DNA from: CAYJHC01 sp964370035
GTDB lineage: Bacteria > Bacillota > Clostridia > Peptostreptococcales > Anaerovoracaceae
Direction of reading: 5' to 3'
Assembly: GCA_964370035.1 (NCBI GenBank)
Contig: CAYJGT010000025.1
Location: 1-19,951, forward strand
DNA length: 19,951 bases
Every line of letters begins with the position of its first letter. Positions within the stretch are counted from its first letter, which is position 1. Positions 7,730 through 14,850 of the stretch are shown here, one piece after another. A program made the position numbers and the translations under genes. The notes beneath the pieces were generated by a model. The model was not told the DNA's origin. It saw nothing but the letters and a program-made list of their open reading frames with translations, and ran no database searches.

Positions 7730-7761
7730 TTGCACTAAAAATAAATTTGTTTTTAGTGCAA
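7730..7761. repeat. Perfect 12-bp inverted repeat after rapZ
   Basis: TTGCACTAAAAA (7730-7741) and TTTTTAGTGCAA (7750-7761) are exact reverse complements with an 8-nt loop. It starts 15 nt past the rapZ stop, so it is well placed as a 3' hairpin of the murB-rapZ transcript. However, on the minus strand it is followed by A-rich rather than T-rich sequence, so it is not a standard terminator. Confidence 0.5.
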
Positions 7762-7776
7762 GGGACCACAGTTCTA

Positions 7777-8634
7777 TTATTTTTTCCTTATGTCTCTATG
7801 GTCTAATGTGGTATTTATTTCTTTATCTCTAAAATACTCGTCTAAAGCATTTGCCAAAGTTACTGATCTATGCTTTCCTCCAGTACACCCGAAAGAAACA
7901 TTTAAATGATACTTGCCCTCTCTCATAAACGCAGGCATTATCAATTCAATATTTTCAGTTACATGTTTAAAAAAAGCATCGTATTCAGGTGCTTTTTTTA
8001 CAAAATTTTGCACCCTCTTACTGTTCCCGGTGTGATTTTTTAGACTAGTTTCATAATAAGGGTTGGGGAAGAATCTCACATCATAAAGCATGTCCGTCGT
8101 AATGGGCATTCCATGCTTAAATCCAAAAGACATAATGTTTACCATAAAGGTTTTCTTATTCCCGCCTTTTTCTAAAATTGCAATTATAGTGTTTCTAAGT
8201 TTGTACGCCTTCATCTTAGAAGTATCAATTATTATGTCTGCTTTACTTCTACATCCTTCTAATAATTGTCTCTCTTTATTCAAATCATTCAATGTAACCG
8301 CCTTGTTAGTTACAGGGTAAGCCCTTTTTGTTTCATCAAATCTTTTCATTAAAGCATCATCTGTAGCTTCTAAAAAAATAATCTTATGTGATACAGCTCT
8401 ATCCTTTAATTCATCTATAGTTCTTTCTAGACTGCCAAAACGCTTATCACTTCTAACATCCATTACAACTGCGAATTTATATACTTCTTTATCTGTAGCC
8501 ATTATTAGGTCTAAAAACTTTGGCAATAATGTTGGTGGCATATTATCAATACAATAATACCCTAAATCTTCTAGAGTTTCAGTAACTTGAGTTTTACCAG
8601 CACCGGACATTCCTGTAACTATTAATAGTTCCAT
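7777..8634 (-). CDS. rapZ: RapZ/YvcJ nucleotide-binding protein
   Basis: A 285-residue P-loop protein of the RapZ (YvcJ) family. The Walker A motif GMSGAGKT is at residues 8-15, with VVMDVRSD around 56-63 as part of the nucleotide-binding half. The C-terminal domain carries the conserved SFGCTGGKHRSV motif. In E. coli RapZ guides RNase E to the small RNA GlmZ and controls glucosamine-6-phosphate synthesis. Firmicute YvcJ binds and hydrolyses nucleotides and affects competence, and the RNA-adapter role is not shown there. Only 2 nt separate it from the PHP gene upstream, so translation is probably coupled. It is the last gene of the tight AI-2E permease-murB-PHP-rapZ run. Confidence 0.95.
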   Translation of the reverse strand: MELLIVTGMSGAGKTQVTETLEDLGYYCIDNMPPTLLPKFLDLIMATDKEVYKFAVVMDVRSDKRFGSLERTIDELKDRAVSHKIIFLEATDDALMKRFDETKRAYPVTNKAVTLNDLNKERQLLEGCRSKADIIIDTSKMKAYKLRNTIIAILEKGGNKKTFMVNIMSFGFKHGMPITTDMLYDVRFFPNPYYETSLKNHTGNSKRVQNFVKKAPEYDAFFKHVTENIELIMPAFMREGKYHLNVSFGCTGGKHRSVTLANALDEYFRDKEINTTLDHRDIRKK

Positions 8635-8636
8635 AT

Positions 8637-9695
8637 TTACTCCTTTTTCACACCTTCTTCAATGTTTTCTTTTATCTCAAACCCTAGATCCATACTAGTT
8701 TGTACTCCAATAATAGGCTGAATTTTTTTCTCTAATTTATTTGTTTTTGCTTCTTTTCCTACTGCCATCTCCGAAGCAATGTTCGCGCCCGCATGTCTAT
8801 CCAGCTTGTTTACTACGGTTTGTTCTATAAAAATTTGTCCATTTTCTTCTACCTTTATTCCCAAATAGCTGTCCACGCCTATTGAGTCCATTTTTAAAGT
8901 ATTTCCCTCATCAAGAGAAATATCTATCACCCCTTCAGCCCTTGTATCTTCAATTTCCTCTTCTTCAATTTCCTCGATATTAATCACTCGTTCCATATCA
9001 ATTCCCGATTCAAAAACTCTCTTTAATGCAGGCTCAAATGTACCTACATGCTCTGGTCTATGAGCATCACTACTGATAATAAAAAGAACCTTCGTCTCAG
9101 CTACTATTTTCAACTGATCTACTGTAAGATTATCATGATGAGAGCTTATTTCCATCAATACATTGTTTCTTTCACAAGCTTTCGCCACTTCCAATATGTC
9201 AACAACAGCCTTATCCCCAGGATGAGTAAGTACTTTTATTTCATTATTATCTAAAGCTCTTATTATCATTTCTGTATTTCTCTTCTTTAGCTTTTCCTCT
9301 CTTTTAGCAGTCTTAAATATCCCTTTGTTAAAGAGAAAGTTGGAAATACAAAATCCGTTACTTGTTCCATAATGATATCCTGCAATTGCAAAATCACAGT
9401 CAGCCTTTTCTTTTCTGCGTATATCTGTTCCGTTTCCTCCGTCATGAATATTTGCTTCAACACTAAGATATATTTCCATTTCAGGATATTTAGGCTTCAA
9501 TTCTTCTATTTCTGTTCTCATTTTTTTTAAATCATCGCCTTTAATCCCATAAAAATGATGATCTCTACCATGATCCGAAATAGCCACCCCTTTTAATCCT
9601 TTTTTATATGCCTCTTTTACATTATCTTCAATTCTACCCTTTCCATGAGAATATGTTGTATGAGTATGTAAATCATAAGTCATTATATATTTCAT
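8637..9695 (-). CDS. PHP-domain metal-dependent phosphoesterase with C-terminal extension
   Basis: A 352-residue protein whose first about 235 residues form a PHP-type hydrolase domain. The metal-binding motifs are HTHTTYSHG (residues 10-18), SDHGRDHH (40-47), EANIHD (80-85), GYHYG (106-110), THPGD (157-161) and SSDAHRPEHVG (208-218). This group is typically YcdX-like phosphoesterases and is regularly found between murB and rapZ in Clostridia; the substrate is unknown. Residues about 241-352 are an additional acidic then mixed-charge segment (starting IEEIEEEEIED) not needed for the PHP fold. The first ATG is preferred because GGGG lies about 8 nt upstream; a second in-frame ATG (residue 5) lacks a ribosome site. 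It follows murB by 6 nt. Confidence 0.85.
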   Translation of the reverse strand: MKYIMTYDLHTHTTYSHGKGRIEDNVKEAYKKGLKGVAISDHGRDHHFYGIKGDDLKKMRTEIEELKPKYPEMEIYLSVEANIHDGGNGTDIRRKEKADCDFAIAGYHYGTSNGFCISNFLFNKGIFKTAKREEKLKKRNTEMIIRALDNNEIKVLTHPGDKAVVDILEVAKACERNNVLMEISSHHDNLTVDQLKIVAETKVLFIISSDAHRPEHVGTFEPALKRVFESGIDMERVINIEEIEEEEIEDTRAEGVIDISLDEGNTLKMDSIGVDSYLGIKVEENGQIFIEQTVVNKLDRHAGANIASEMAVGKEAKTNKLEKKIQPIIGVQTSMDLGFEIKENIEEGVKKE

Positions 9696-9701
9696 AATTG
9701 T

Positions 9702-10685
9702 TTAATCCCCTATTATTCTAACTTCTGGCTCTAAGGAAACTCCAAACTTATCTTTAACAATAGTCTGAACTTGGGTCATCAGTTCAATAATATCCGTGGC
9801 AGTTGCTCCCCCTTGGTTAATAATGAAACCAGCATGTTTTTCAGACACTTTCGCTCCTCCAACTTCTAAGCCTTTTAGTCCCGCATCCTGAACAAGCTTT
9901 CCTGCATAATTGTTTTTAGGTCTCTTGAAAAAAGAGCCTGCGCTAGGAAATTCTATCGGTTGCTTTAGAATTCTTTTTTCATTTAATTTGTTAACCTTAG
10001 CATTGATTTCAGCCTGCTCTCCCTTTTTCAGATCAATAGTAACCCCTAAAACAATATAATCCGAAGTTTGAATAGCAGAGCTTCTATAATCAAATCTTAA
10101 ATCCTTAGGGAACAAAATTACTTGCTCACTTCCATCTTTTGAAATAACTCTAACCTCTGAAACAATATCTTTCATCTCTTCATCATAGGCTCCAGCATTC
10201 ATGAACACTGCTCCTCCAATATTTCCCGGAATTCCTGAGGCAAACTCCATTCCTTTTAAACTTGCCTTACACGCTTCCTTTGCTACAGAAGAAAGTAGTG
10301 CTCCTGCTTCGGCTTTTATTGTAGTTCCTTCAACTTTAATACTTGAAAAATTTCTTCCTATTTTAACAATAGCTCCTTTATACCCCTCATCTTTTATTAA
10401 AATATTTGAACCATTTCCAATCACCATATATTTAGCATCACTAGACGACAAAATTTCTAGTGTTTCTAGAAGTTCTATCTTATTTCTTGGTTCAATGAAA
10501 GTTTCCGCCTTCCCTCCCGCCTTAAAGGTACAGTGTTCACTCATATCCACTTGAAATGTAATAAATTCAGTTCCTAATCTACGCTTAAGAATGTCTTTAT
10601 AATCAACCTTTGTTTTTTCTGCATCTGCCATACTTATTGGTTCAAACTCATCAAATTTTCTTCCATTGTAACTTTTGTCGTTCAT
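9702..10685 (-). CDS. murB: UDP-N-acetylenolpyruvoylglucosamine reductase (MurB)
   Basis: A 327-residue FAD enzyme that reduces UDP-GlcNAc-enolpyruvate to UDP-MurNAc with NADPH in the cytoplasm, the second committed step of peptidoglycan precursor synthesis. The FAD-binding motif GNGSNILI is at about 90-97 and GIPGNIGGAVFMNAG at 151-165. The conserved YR is at 200-201, the proton-donor serine S251 lies in PSAGSFFKRP, and the C-terminal glutamate E320 is in LEPEVR. The lack of the Y-containing loop fits the type II MurB common in Firmicutes. A longer GTG-initiated reading to 10715 exists, but the ATG at 10685 has AGAGGG at the right distance and was chosen. Roughly the first 30 residues are a polar extension before the conserved core. 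It follows the AI-2E permease gene by 48 nt. Confidence 0.95.
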   Translation of the reverse strand: MNDKSYNGRKFDEFEPISMADAEKTKVDYKDILKRRLGTEFITFQVDMSEHCTFKAGGKAETFIEPRNKIELLETLEILSSSDAKYMVIGNGSNILIKDEGYKGAIVKIGRNFSSIKVEGTTIKAEAGALLSSVAKEACKASLKGMEFASGIPGNIGGAVFMNAGAYDEEMKDIVSEVRVISKDGSEQVILFPKDLRFDYRSSAIQTSDYIVLGVTIDLKKGEQAEINAKVNKLNEKRILKQPIEFPSAGSFFKRPKNNYAGKLVQDAGLKGLEVGGAKVSEKHAGFIINQGGATATDIIELMTQVQTIVKDKFGVSLEPEVRIIGD

Positions 10686-10733
10686 TTTTCCCTCTTTATT
10701 CTCAACACACTTCACCTACCTTACGATAGGTTG

Positions 10734-12167
10734 CTATTCATTTTTGCCTTCTTTTTTCTTGATTTTATTCAAAAATGACAGTTTCCCTGTTTTATGGTCT
10801 TTCTTTTCTTTACTCGCTTTATCTTTACTATTATCAATTTTTTTCTCTAAGGTTTTATCAATTGGGGTTCTCTCCAAAATATCTTTTTTCTTTTCTTCCT
10901 TATCTTCATCAATGATTACCTTCGGCCTTTCATCGCCCTTGGCAATTTTTTCTTTATACGCATATTTATAGTCATTTAAATCTAAAGATAATCCTTTTTT
11001 CTTAAGTCTTTTGTTGATTACATAACATATATACGCATATATAACAGCAAAAACAGGTATTCCCAATATCATCCCTAAAAATCCAAATAATCCTCCCCCT
11101 ACTAAAATTGCAAATAGCACCCAGATGCTAGGAAGACCTGTTGAATTTCCAAGTATTTTAGGCCCTATAATATTTCCATCTACTTGTTGTAGAATTAAAA
11201 TAAATATTAAAAAATATAGTCCTAAAATAGGTTCTACCATCATTACAAGTATAGTTGATGGAATTGCTCCAATAAAAGGCCCAAAGAATGGAATAATATT
11301 GGTTATTCCTATAATAACACTTATTAAGGCTGCAAAAGGCCAGTTGAAAATAGCCATAACAATAAAGCAAATCACCCCTATTATTAATGAATCTAGTAGT
11401 TTGCCATTAATAAATCCACTAAATGTTCTATTAGTAAAAACTGCGCCTTTTAAAATATCATCTGCCTTTTCTTTTGATACTAATGAAAATAATGTTTTCT
11501 TCGTTTGTGCAGCAAAGATTTCTTTGCTATTCAAAAAGAATACACAAATAATTACTGCTACAAATATATCTAGTACAAACCCAAAAGTTCCAATAATTCC
11601 GGAGGAAAGTCCCTCTAAATAAGTATTATAATTTACAATAAGTGTTTCTTCTATCCATTTAACTAGATTATCCGTTGAAGATATAGCTAATTGATCTATT
11701 AGATTTGAAAGTTCTTTTTGATCAGCGGTAATTTTATTTATCCAGTCAAGAAAAGTATCAATCCCCGAAGGAATTACAGTGACTAATTTTAATATACTAT
11801 CTATTAACTGTGGAATAATCATCCAAAGCAAACCTGCTACCACTGTAAACATTGTAATTAATGTAACTACCGTTGCAAGGAATTGACTAAAGAAAAAATA
11901 TGGAACTTTTCCATCTTTCTTACTTATAAAAAATTGGGGCCACTTCACCTTTAAAGATTTTCTTCTTACCAAGTTAAATAGCGGGCACATTAAATATGCT
12001 ATGGCTAAACCAATCAAAAATGGTTGCATTATTTCTAATACTCTAGCAAAGGCACTCGCAATCTCACCAAACCTAGCAATTGAAAAATAAAGAACAATTG
12101 AAGCTGCAATTACTCCAAAGGCTGTAAGTCCAATTTTAAAGTGTGGATGTTCCTCTAATTTTTTCAT
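10734..12167 (-). CDS. AI-2E/PerM family membrane permease
   Basis: A 477-residue polytopic membrane protein of the AI-2E transporter (UPF0118, PerM/YdbI/TqsA) family, with about eight hydrophobic segments. Characteristic segments are IIPFFGPFIGAIPS and the late GGGLFGFLGMILGIPVFA motif near the last helices. Characterised members export autoinducer-2 or act as sodium/proton antiporters; which applies here cannot be decided. The last about 80 residues form a very charged lysine/glutamate-rich cytoplasmic tail, longer than usual. The ATG at 12167 was preferred to the in-frame start at 12203 because GGAGGG stands directly upstream (GGAGGGATTATG). It is the first gene of the murB-PHP-rapZ run. 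No strong promoter was identified in front of it, although TAAAAT lies near 12193-12198. Confidence 0.88.
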   Translation of the reverse strand: MKKLEEHPHFKIGLTAFGVIAASIVLYFSIARFGEIASAFARVLEIMQPFLIGLAIAYLMCPLFNLVRRKSLKVKWPQFFISKKDGKVPYFFFSQFLATVVTLITMFTVVAGLLWMIIPQLIDSILKLVTVIPSGIDTFLDWINKITADQKELSNLIDQLAISSTDNLVKWIEETLIVNYNTYLEGLSSGIIGTFGFVLDIFVAVIICVFFLNSKEIFAAQTKKTLFSLVSKEKADDILKGAVFTNRTFSGFINGKLLDSLIIGVICFIVMAIFNWPFAALISVIIGITNIIPFFGPFIGAIPSTILVMMVEPILGLYFLIFILILQQVDGNIIGPKILGNSTGLPSIWVLFAILVGGGLFGFLGMILGIPVFAVIYAYICYVINKRLKKKGLSLDLNDYKYAYKEKIAKGDERPKVIIDEDKEEKKKDILERTPIDKTLEKKIDNSKDKASKEKKDHKTGKLSFLNKIKKKEGKNE

Positions 12168-12238
12168 AATCCCTCCATTAAACTCTTTTCTATATTTTAC
12201 CACATCAACAAGTATCTATAAATAGATATTAAGGTTTT

Positions 12239-12340
12239 ATTTTAGGAACTTTATACTGTTCATTTGCTTTTTTAATTATCTATATTTCCTAAAATCCATA
12301 GTTTAAAATTTTTTTCTTTAATTTTAAGAGATTTTAGGAA
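12239..12340. repeat. Three copies of ATTTTAGGAA upstream of the Fic gene
   Basis: The 10-nt motif occurs forward at 12239-12248, reversed at 12286-12295 and forward at 12331-12340. Spacing is nearly equal, with centres 47 and 45 nt apart. Copies two and three form an 11-bp perfect inverted repeat (TTCCTAAAATC/GATTTTAGGAA). They lie just upstream of the Fic promoter and also in front of the divergent permease gene, so they may be operators. Confidence 0.5.
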
Positions 12341-12369
12341 TATTGTACTTCTATTTTTTATTTTTTGGC

Positions 12370-12398
12370 TTGACATTGTTCCTTTAACCTTATATACT
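12370..12398 (+). promoter_or_regulatory. Near-consensus sigma-A promoter of the Fic gene
   Basis: TTGACA (12370-12375) and TATACT (12393-12398) are separated by exactly 17 nt. Transcription would start near 12405, leaving a leader of about 25 nt with the ribosome site AGAGGT at 12418-12423. Confidence 0.85.
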
Positions 12399-12430
12399 AA
12401 CCTTAGATTTAAAGAATAGAGGTAATAAAG

Positions 12431-13360
12431 TTGGAATACATCAAAGTTTCTGAAGCAGCAAAAAATTGGGACCTATCTCCAAGAAGAGTTAGACTTCTTT
12501 GCTCACAAGGTAAAATTGAAGGAGCCATACAACAAGGGAAGCTATACATGATCCCTGCAAATGCGGAAAAACCTGCGGATGAAAGAATAAAAGAAAATAA
12601 AATAGTGCAACAAAGTCATCATGGCACTTTATTTCAAAGAATTAACGAAAAGCAGGATCAACTTAGAAGAATTAGACCTTTAACCTCCGGCGAAATCAAT
12701 AGGCTAAAAAGTGAATTTTTAACTGACTTCATTTACAACTCTTGTGCAATATCAGGGAGTAGTTTAACTCTTAACGAAGTGTCACTTATCTTAGGAGGAA
12801 ATACTACAGAAAAAAAATCTCTTGAAGATCATTTGAACGCAGTGGGTTTGCATCACGCATATTATTATTGTGAAAAAAACATTAATGAAAAAAACTTTTT
12901 TTCAGAAAAGTCAATTTTAGATATACATGCTCTTGCGCTTATCAGCAGCCCCTTTGACAAAGGCGTCTATAGAAAAATCCCTTTGAGAAAAATAAGTACA
13001 CACGGAAGTTCTTCAGAACCTAACTCAATAAGCAAAAATATTAAAGAGCTGCTCAAGCTAAACGAAAAGAGAAAAAGAGAGCTCCACTTGGTAGAAAGGT
13101 TAGCACTTTTTCATCTAGACTTTGAAGGGATACATCCATTCATTACAGGCACTGGAAATGTTAATCGTCTATTAATTAACCTTCAATTATTACAGGAAGA
13201 ACAACCTCTTATTCCTTTCGATTCAGAGAATAAAAAAGACTATTTCGATGCATTTAATATTTTTTTCGAAAAGAATGACCCTAACCCGATGATAATACTA
13301 ATTGGGAAATACATGGAAAAAAGTTTGGATTTCTATTTAAACATATTCGAGAACCCTTAA
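12431..13360 (+). CDS. Fic-domain protein with N-terminal DNA-binding domain and altered active site
   Basis: A 309-residue protein starting at TTG, with AGAGGT 7 nt upstream. Residues about 1-45 (VSEAAKNWDLSPRRVRLLCSQGKI) form a MerR/excisionase-like helix-turn-helix. Residues about 85-305 are a Fic fold, whose usual reaction is transfer of AMP from ATP to a hydroxyl side chain. Flap features such as DKGVYRKIPLR (176-186) are present. The signature, normally HPFxDGNGRxxR, reads HPFITGTGNVNR (235-246): the magnesium-binding Asp/Glu is Thr239, Asn is Thr241 and the first Arg is Asn243. The upstream class II inhibitory motif, normally SxxxEG, reads SCAISG (104-109), so its glutamate is Ser108. 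The changes are clean substitutions and the frame is intact. It may be inactive as an AMP transferase, have another chemistry, or act as a regulator only. No toxin-antitoxin partner is adjacent. Confidence 0.82.
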   Translation: MEYIKVSEAAKNWDLSPRRVRLLCSQGKIEGAIQQGKLYMIPANAEKPADERIKENKIVQQSHHGTLFQRINEKQDQLRRIRPLTSGEINRLKSEFLTDFIYNSCAISGSSLTLNEVSLILGGNTTEKKSLEDHLNAVGLHHAYYYCEKNINEKNFFSEKSILDIHALALISSPFDKGVYRKIPLRKISTHGSSSEPNSISKNIKELLKLNEKRKRELHLVERLALFHLDFEGIHPFITGTGNVNRLLINLQLLQEEQPLIPFDSENKKDYFDAFNIFFEKNDPNPMIILIGKYMEKSLDFYLNIFENP

Positions 13361-13415
13361 TTTAATTTCTTATTTCCATCCCCAGAACAAATTACTATAG
13401 CAACATAATAAAGTG

Positions 13416-13432
13416 AAAAAGAGCTCTTTTTT
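13416..13432 (+). terminator. Weak terminator-like palindrome after the Fic gene
   Basis: AAAAAGAGCTCTTTTT is a 16-nt perfect palindrome followed by one further T, about 55 nt after the Fic stop. The stem is short and the loop would be only about 4 nt, so termination is uncertain. Confidence 0.35.
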
Positions 13433-13471
13433 GCCTGATTTCTTGTTGCCAAATTTAAAAAGGAGAACAAA

Positions 13472-14203
13472 ATGACAACAAATAACACAGCAACTATTAC
13501 AGGGATAAAAAGTAATTTGGCTTTTTCATCCACCAAAGCTACTTCACAGAGTTTTCAAACAATTCCAAAAGGACCTAGAGATAAATGGAGTTTTATTACT
13601 CATTTTGCAGGGGCAATCCTTGCTGTAGCTGCAACTCTCTATCTAATAATAACTAACTTTACTACATCGATAGATGGTTTAGGAAGATTAATCTCTGTAA
13701 CTCTATACGGTCTTTCAATGATAGCTTTATACAGCTGTAGCTCCATTTACCACTACTGTAAAGGGCCTGCAGAAAAAATAAAGAAATTAAGAAAGTTAGA
13801 CCATGCAATGATCTATGTATTAATTGCTGGAACCTATACCCCTGTCCTATATAACGGCCTTGAACATCCTAAATCAACAATATTTTTAATAGGAATATGG
13901 TCTTTTATGGTTATCGGTGTAGCTGTGAAAATGTTTTGGTTAAATGCTCCAAGGTGGCTTTATACTTCGGTATATGTTATTATGGGATGGGCAATAGTAC
14001 TTGATCCTATAGCTTTAATCTCTTTACCATTTGATTTCTTAATGTTATTACTTGCAGGAGGAATAAGCTATACTGTAGGCGCAGTATTTTATATTATTAA
14101 AAAACCAAACTTTTCAGCGGCTTTTGGATTTCACGAAATATTCCACTGCTTTATTGTCCTTGGAACTGCACTGCAGTTTATAGGCGTTGCCTTTTTTCTA
14201 TAA
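13472..14203 (+). CDS. Haemolysin III / YqfA family integral membrane protein
   Basis: A 243-residue protein of the HlyIII (PAQR-related) family with about seven hydrophobic segments from residue 40 on. Conserved family features are HFAG in the first membrane segment, SSIYHY followed by LDHAMIYVLIAGTYTP in the middle, and HEIFH near the C-terminus. The histidines and aspartate form the presumed zinc site. The first about 35 residues are a polar Ser/Thr-rich cytoplasmic lead longer than in many relatives. Despite the name, a haemolytic role is not established for most members; E. coli YqfA (TrhA) affects membrane energetics. The ATG has AAAGGAG at 13460-13466. The phosphoesterase gene follows after 57 nt on the same strand with no terminator in between, so the two are probably co-transcribed. 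Confidence 0.92.
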   Translation: MTTNNTATITGIKSNLAFSSTKATSQSFQTIPKGPRDKWSFITHFAGAILAVAATLYLIITNFTTSIDGLGRLISVTLYGLSMIALYSCSSIYHYCKGPAEKIKKLRKLDHAMIYVLIAGTYTPVLYNGLEHPKSTIFLIGIWSFMVIGVAVKMFWLNAPRWLYTSVYVIMGWAIVLDPIALISLPFDFLMLLLAGGISYTVGAVFYIIKKPNFSAAFGFHEIFHCFIVLGTALQFIGVAFFL

Positions 14204-14260
14204 CAAGGAAACCTAAAATTAAGAATATTATATTACCGTCCTAAGCAAGGAGACCACTTT

Positions 14261-14809
14261 ATGAAAATTTTAGCCATCAGCGACACACATGGAAAAACAA
14301 CAATCCCCCGCAATATAATAGATCAATGGAAAGAAAAAGTTGATTTAATCATTCATTTAGGTGATTATTTGAGTGATGCAAAAGAACTCTCTACTGGTCA
14401 TAACACACCACTTTCATATGTGGGCGGAAACATGGACGGTTCAAATGAAACTAATGGTTACAAAACTATTAATACTCCGTACGGAAAAATACTATTAACC
14501 CATGGTCATTTAGATGGAGTAAAACTAAATCCGAATAACCTTATCTATCGAACCGAAGAAATGAATTGCAAGGCAGTAGTCTTCGGCCATACCCATAGTC
14601 CTTTTTTCAAAAACTTAAACGGTATTTACTTAATTAACCCTGGCAGCATCACCTATCCTAGACTTACCTCATACGGAACATATTTTATATTAAATGTAAC
14701 AGAAGAGGGAATCACCCACACTGAATATAAGGTAGAATTAAAAACTTCCCCGACTTCAAATTTGTCAGGGAAGTTAAAAGGCATTTTTAATAACAGCGAT
14801 AGATTCTAA
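14261..14809 (+). CDS. YfcE/MJ0936-type metallophosphoesterase
   Basis: A 182-residue calcineurin-like phosphoesterase of the YfcE/MJ0936 group. All metal-binding blocks are present: ISDTHG (D8, H10), HLGD (D35), GGNMDG (N57), THGH (H81, H83) and GHTHS (H110, H112), followed by the family's INPGSITYPR motif. Such enzymes are manganese-dependent phosphodiesterases on artificial substrates; the physiological substrate is unknown. The ATG has AAGGAG about 9 nt upstream. The end of the gene overlaps the predicted minus-strand terminator of the convergent hypE gene (14736-14775), so its last codons are under a second constraint. Confidence 0.9.
   Translation: MKILAISDTHGKTTIPRNIIDQWKEKVDLIIHLGDYLSDAKELSTGHNTPLSYVGGNMDGSNETNGYKTINTPYGKILLTHGHLDGVKLNPNNLIYRTEEMNCKAVVFGHTHSPFFKNLNGIYLINPGSITYPRLTSYGTYFILNVTEEGITHTEYKVELKTSPTSNLSGKLKGIFNNSDRF
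14736..14775 (-). terminator. Minus-strand terminator of hypE inside the phosphoesterase gene
   Basis: Read on the minus strand, AACTTCCCTGAC (14775-14764) pairs with GTCGGGGAAGTT (14754-14743) over 12 positions with one G-U wobble and a 9-nt loop, followed by TTTAATT. On the plus strand the wobble is a C-A mismatch, pointing to minus-strand function. It begins about 75 nt past the hypE stop. Confidence 0.65.
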
Positions 14810-14850
14810 CTGTATATGTACCAAATATGATTAGCTTCAAAATATATCCA

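Noticed and set aside
7503..7832. Plus-strand ORF of 109 codons across the kce-rapZ gap
   Set aside because: It overlaps kce and rapZ antisense and its middle is a Phe/Ile/Tyr-rich translation of AT-rich intergenic DNA.
11125..11622. Plus-strand ORF of 165 codons
   Set aside because: It lies wholly antisense to the membrane permease gene and has low-complexity Ile/Pro-rich content typical of a shadow frame.
13133..13168. Frameshift or sequence error as cause of the altered Fic motif
   Set aside because: The frame is correct on both sides of the motif and the three changes are separate codon substitutions with the flanking family residues intact.
12431..13360. Fic gene as the toxin of a toxin-antitoxin pair
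   Set aside because: No small partner gene is adjacent and the catalytic motif is altered, so a working AMPylating toxin is unlikely.
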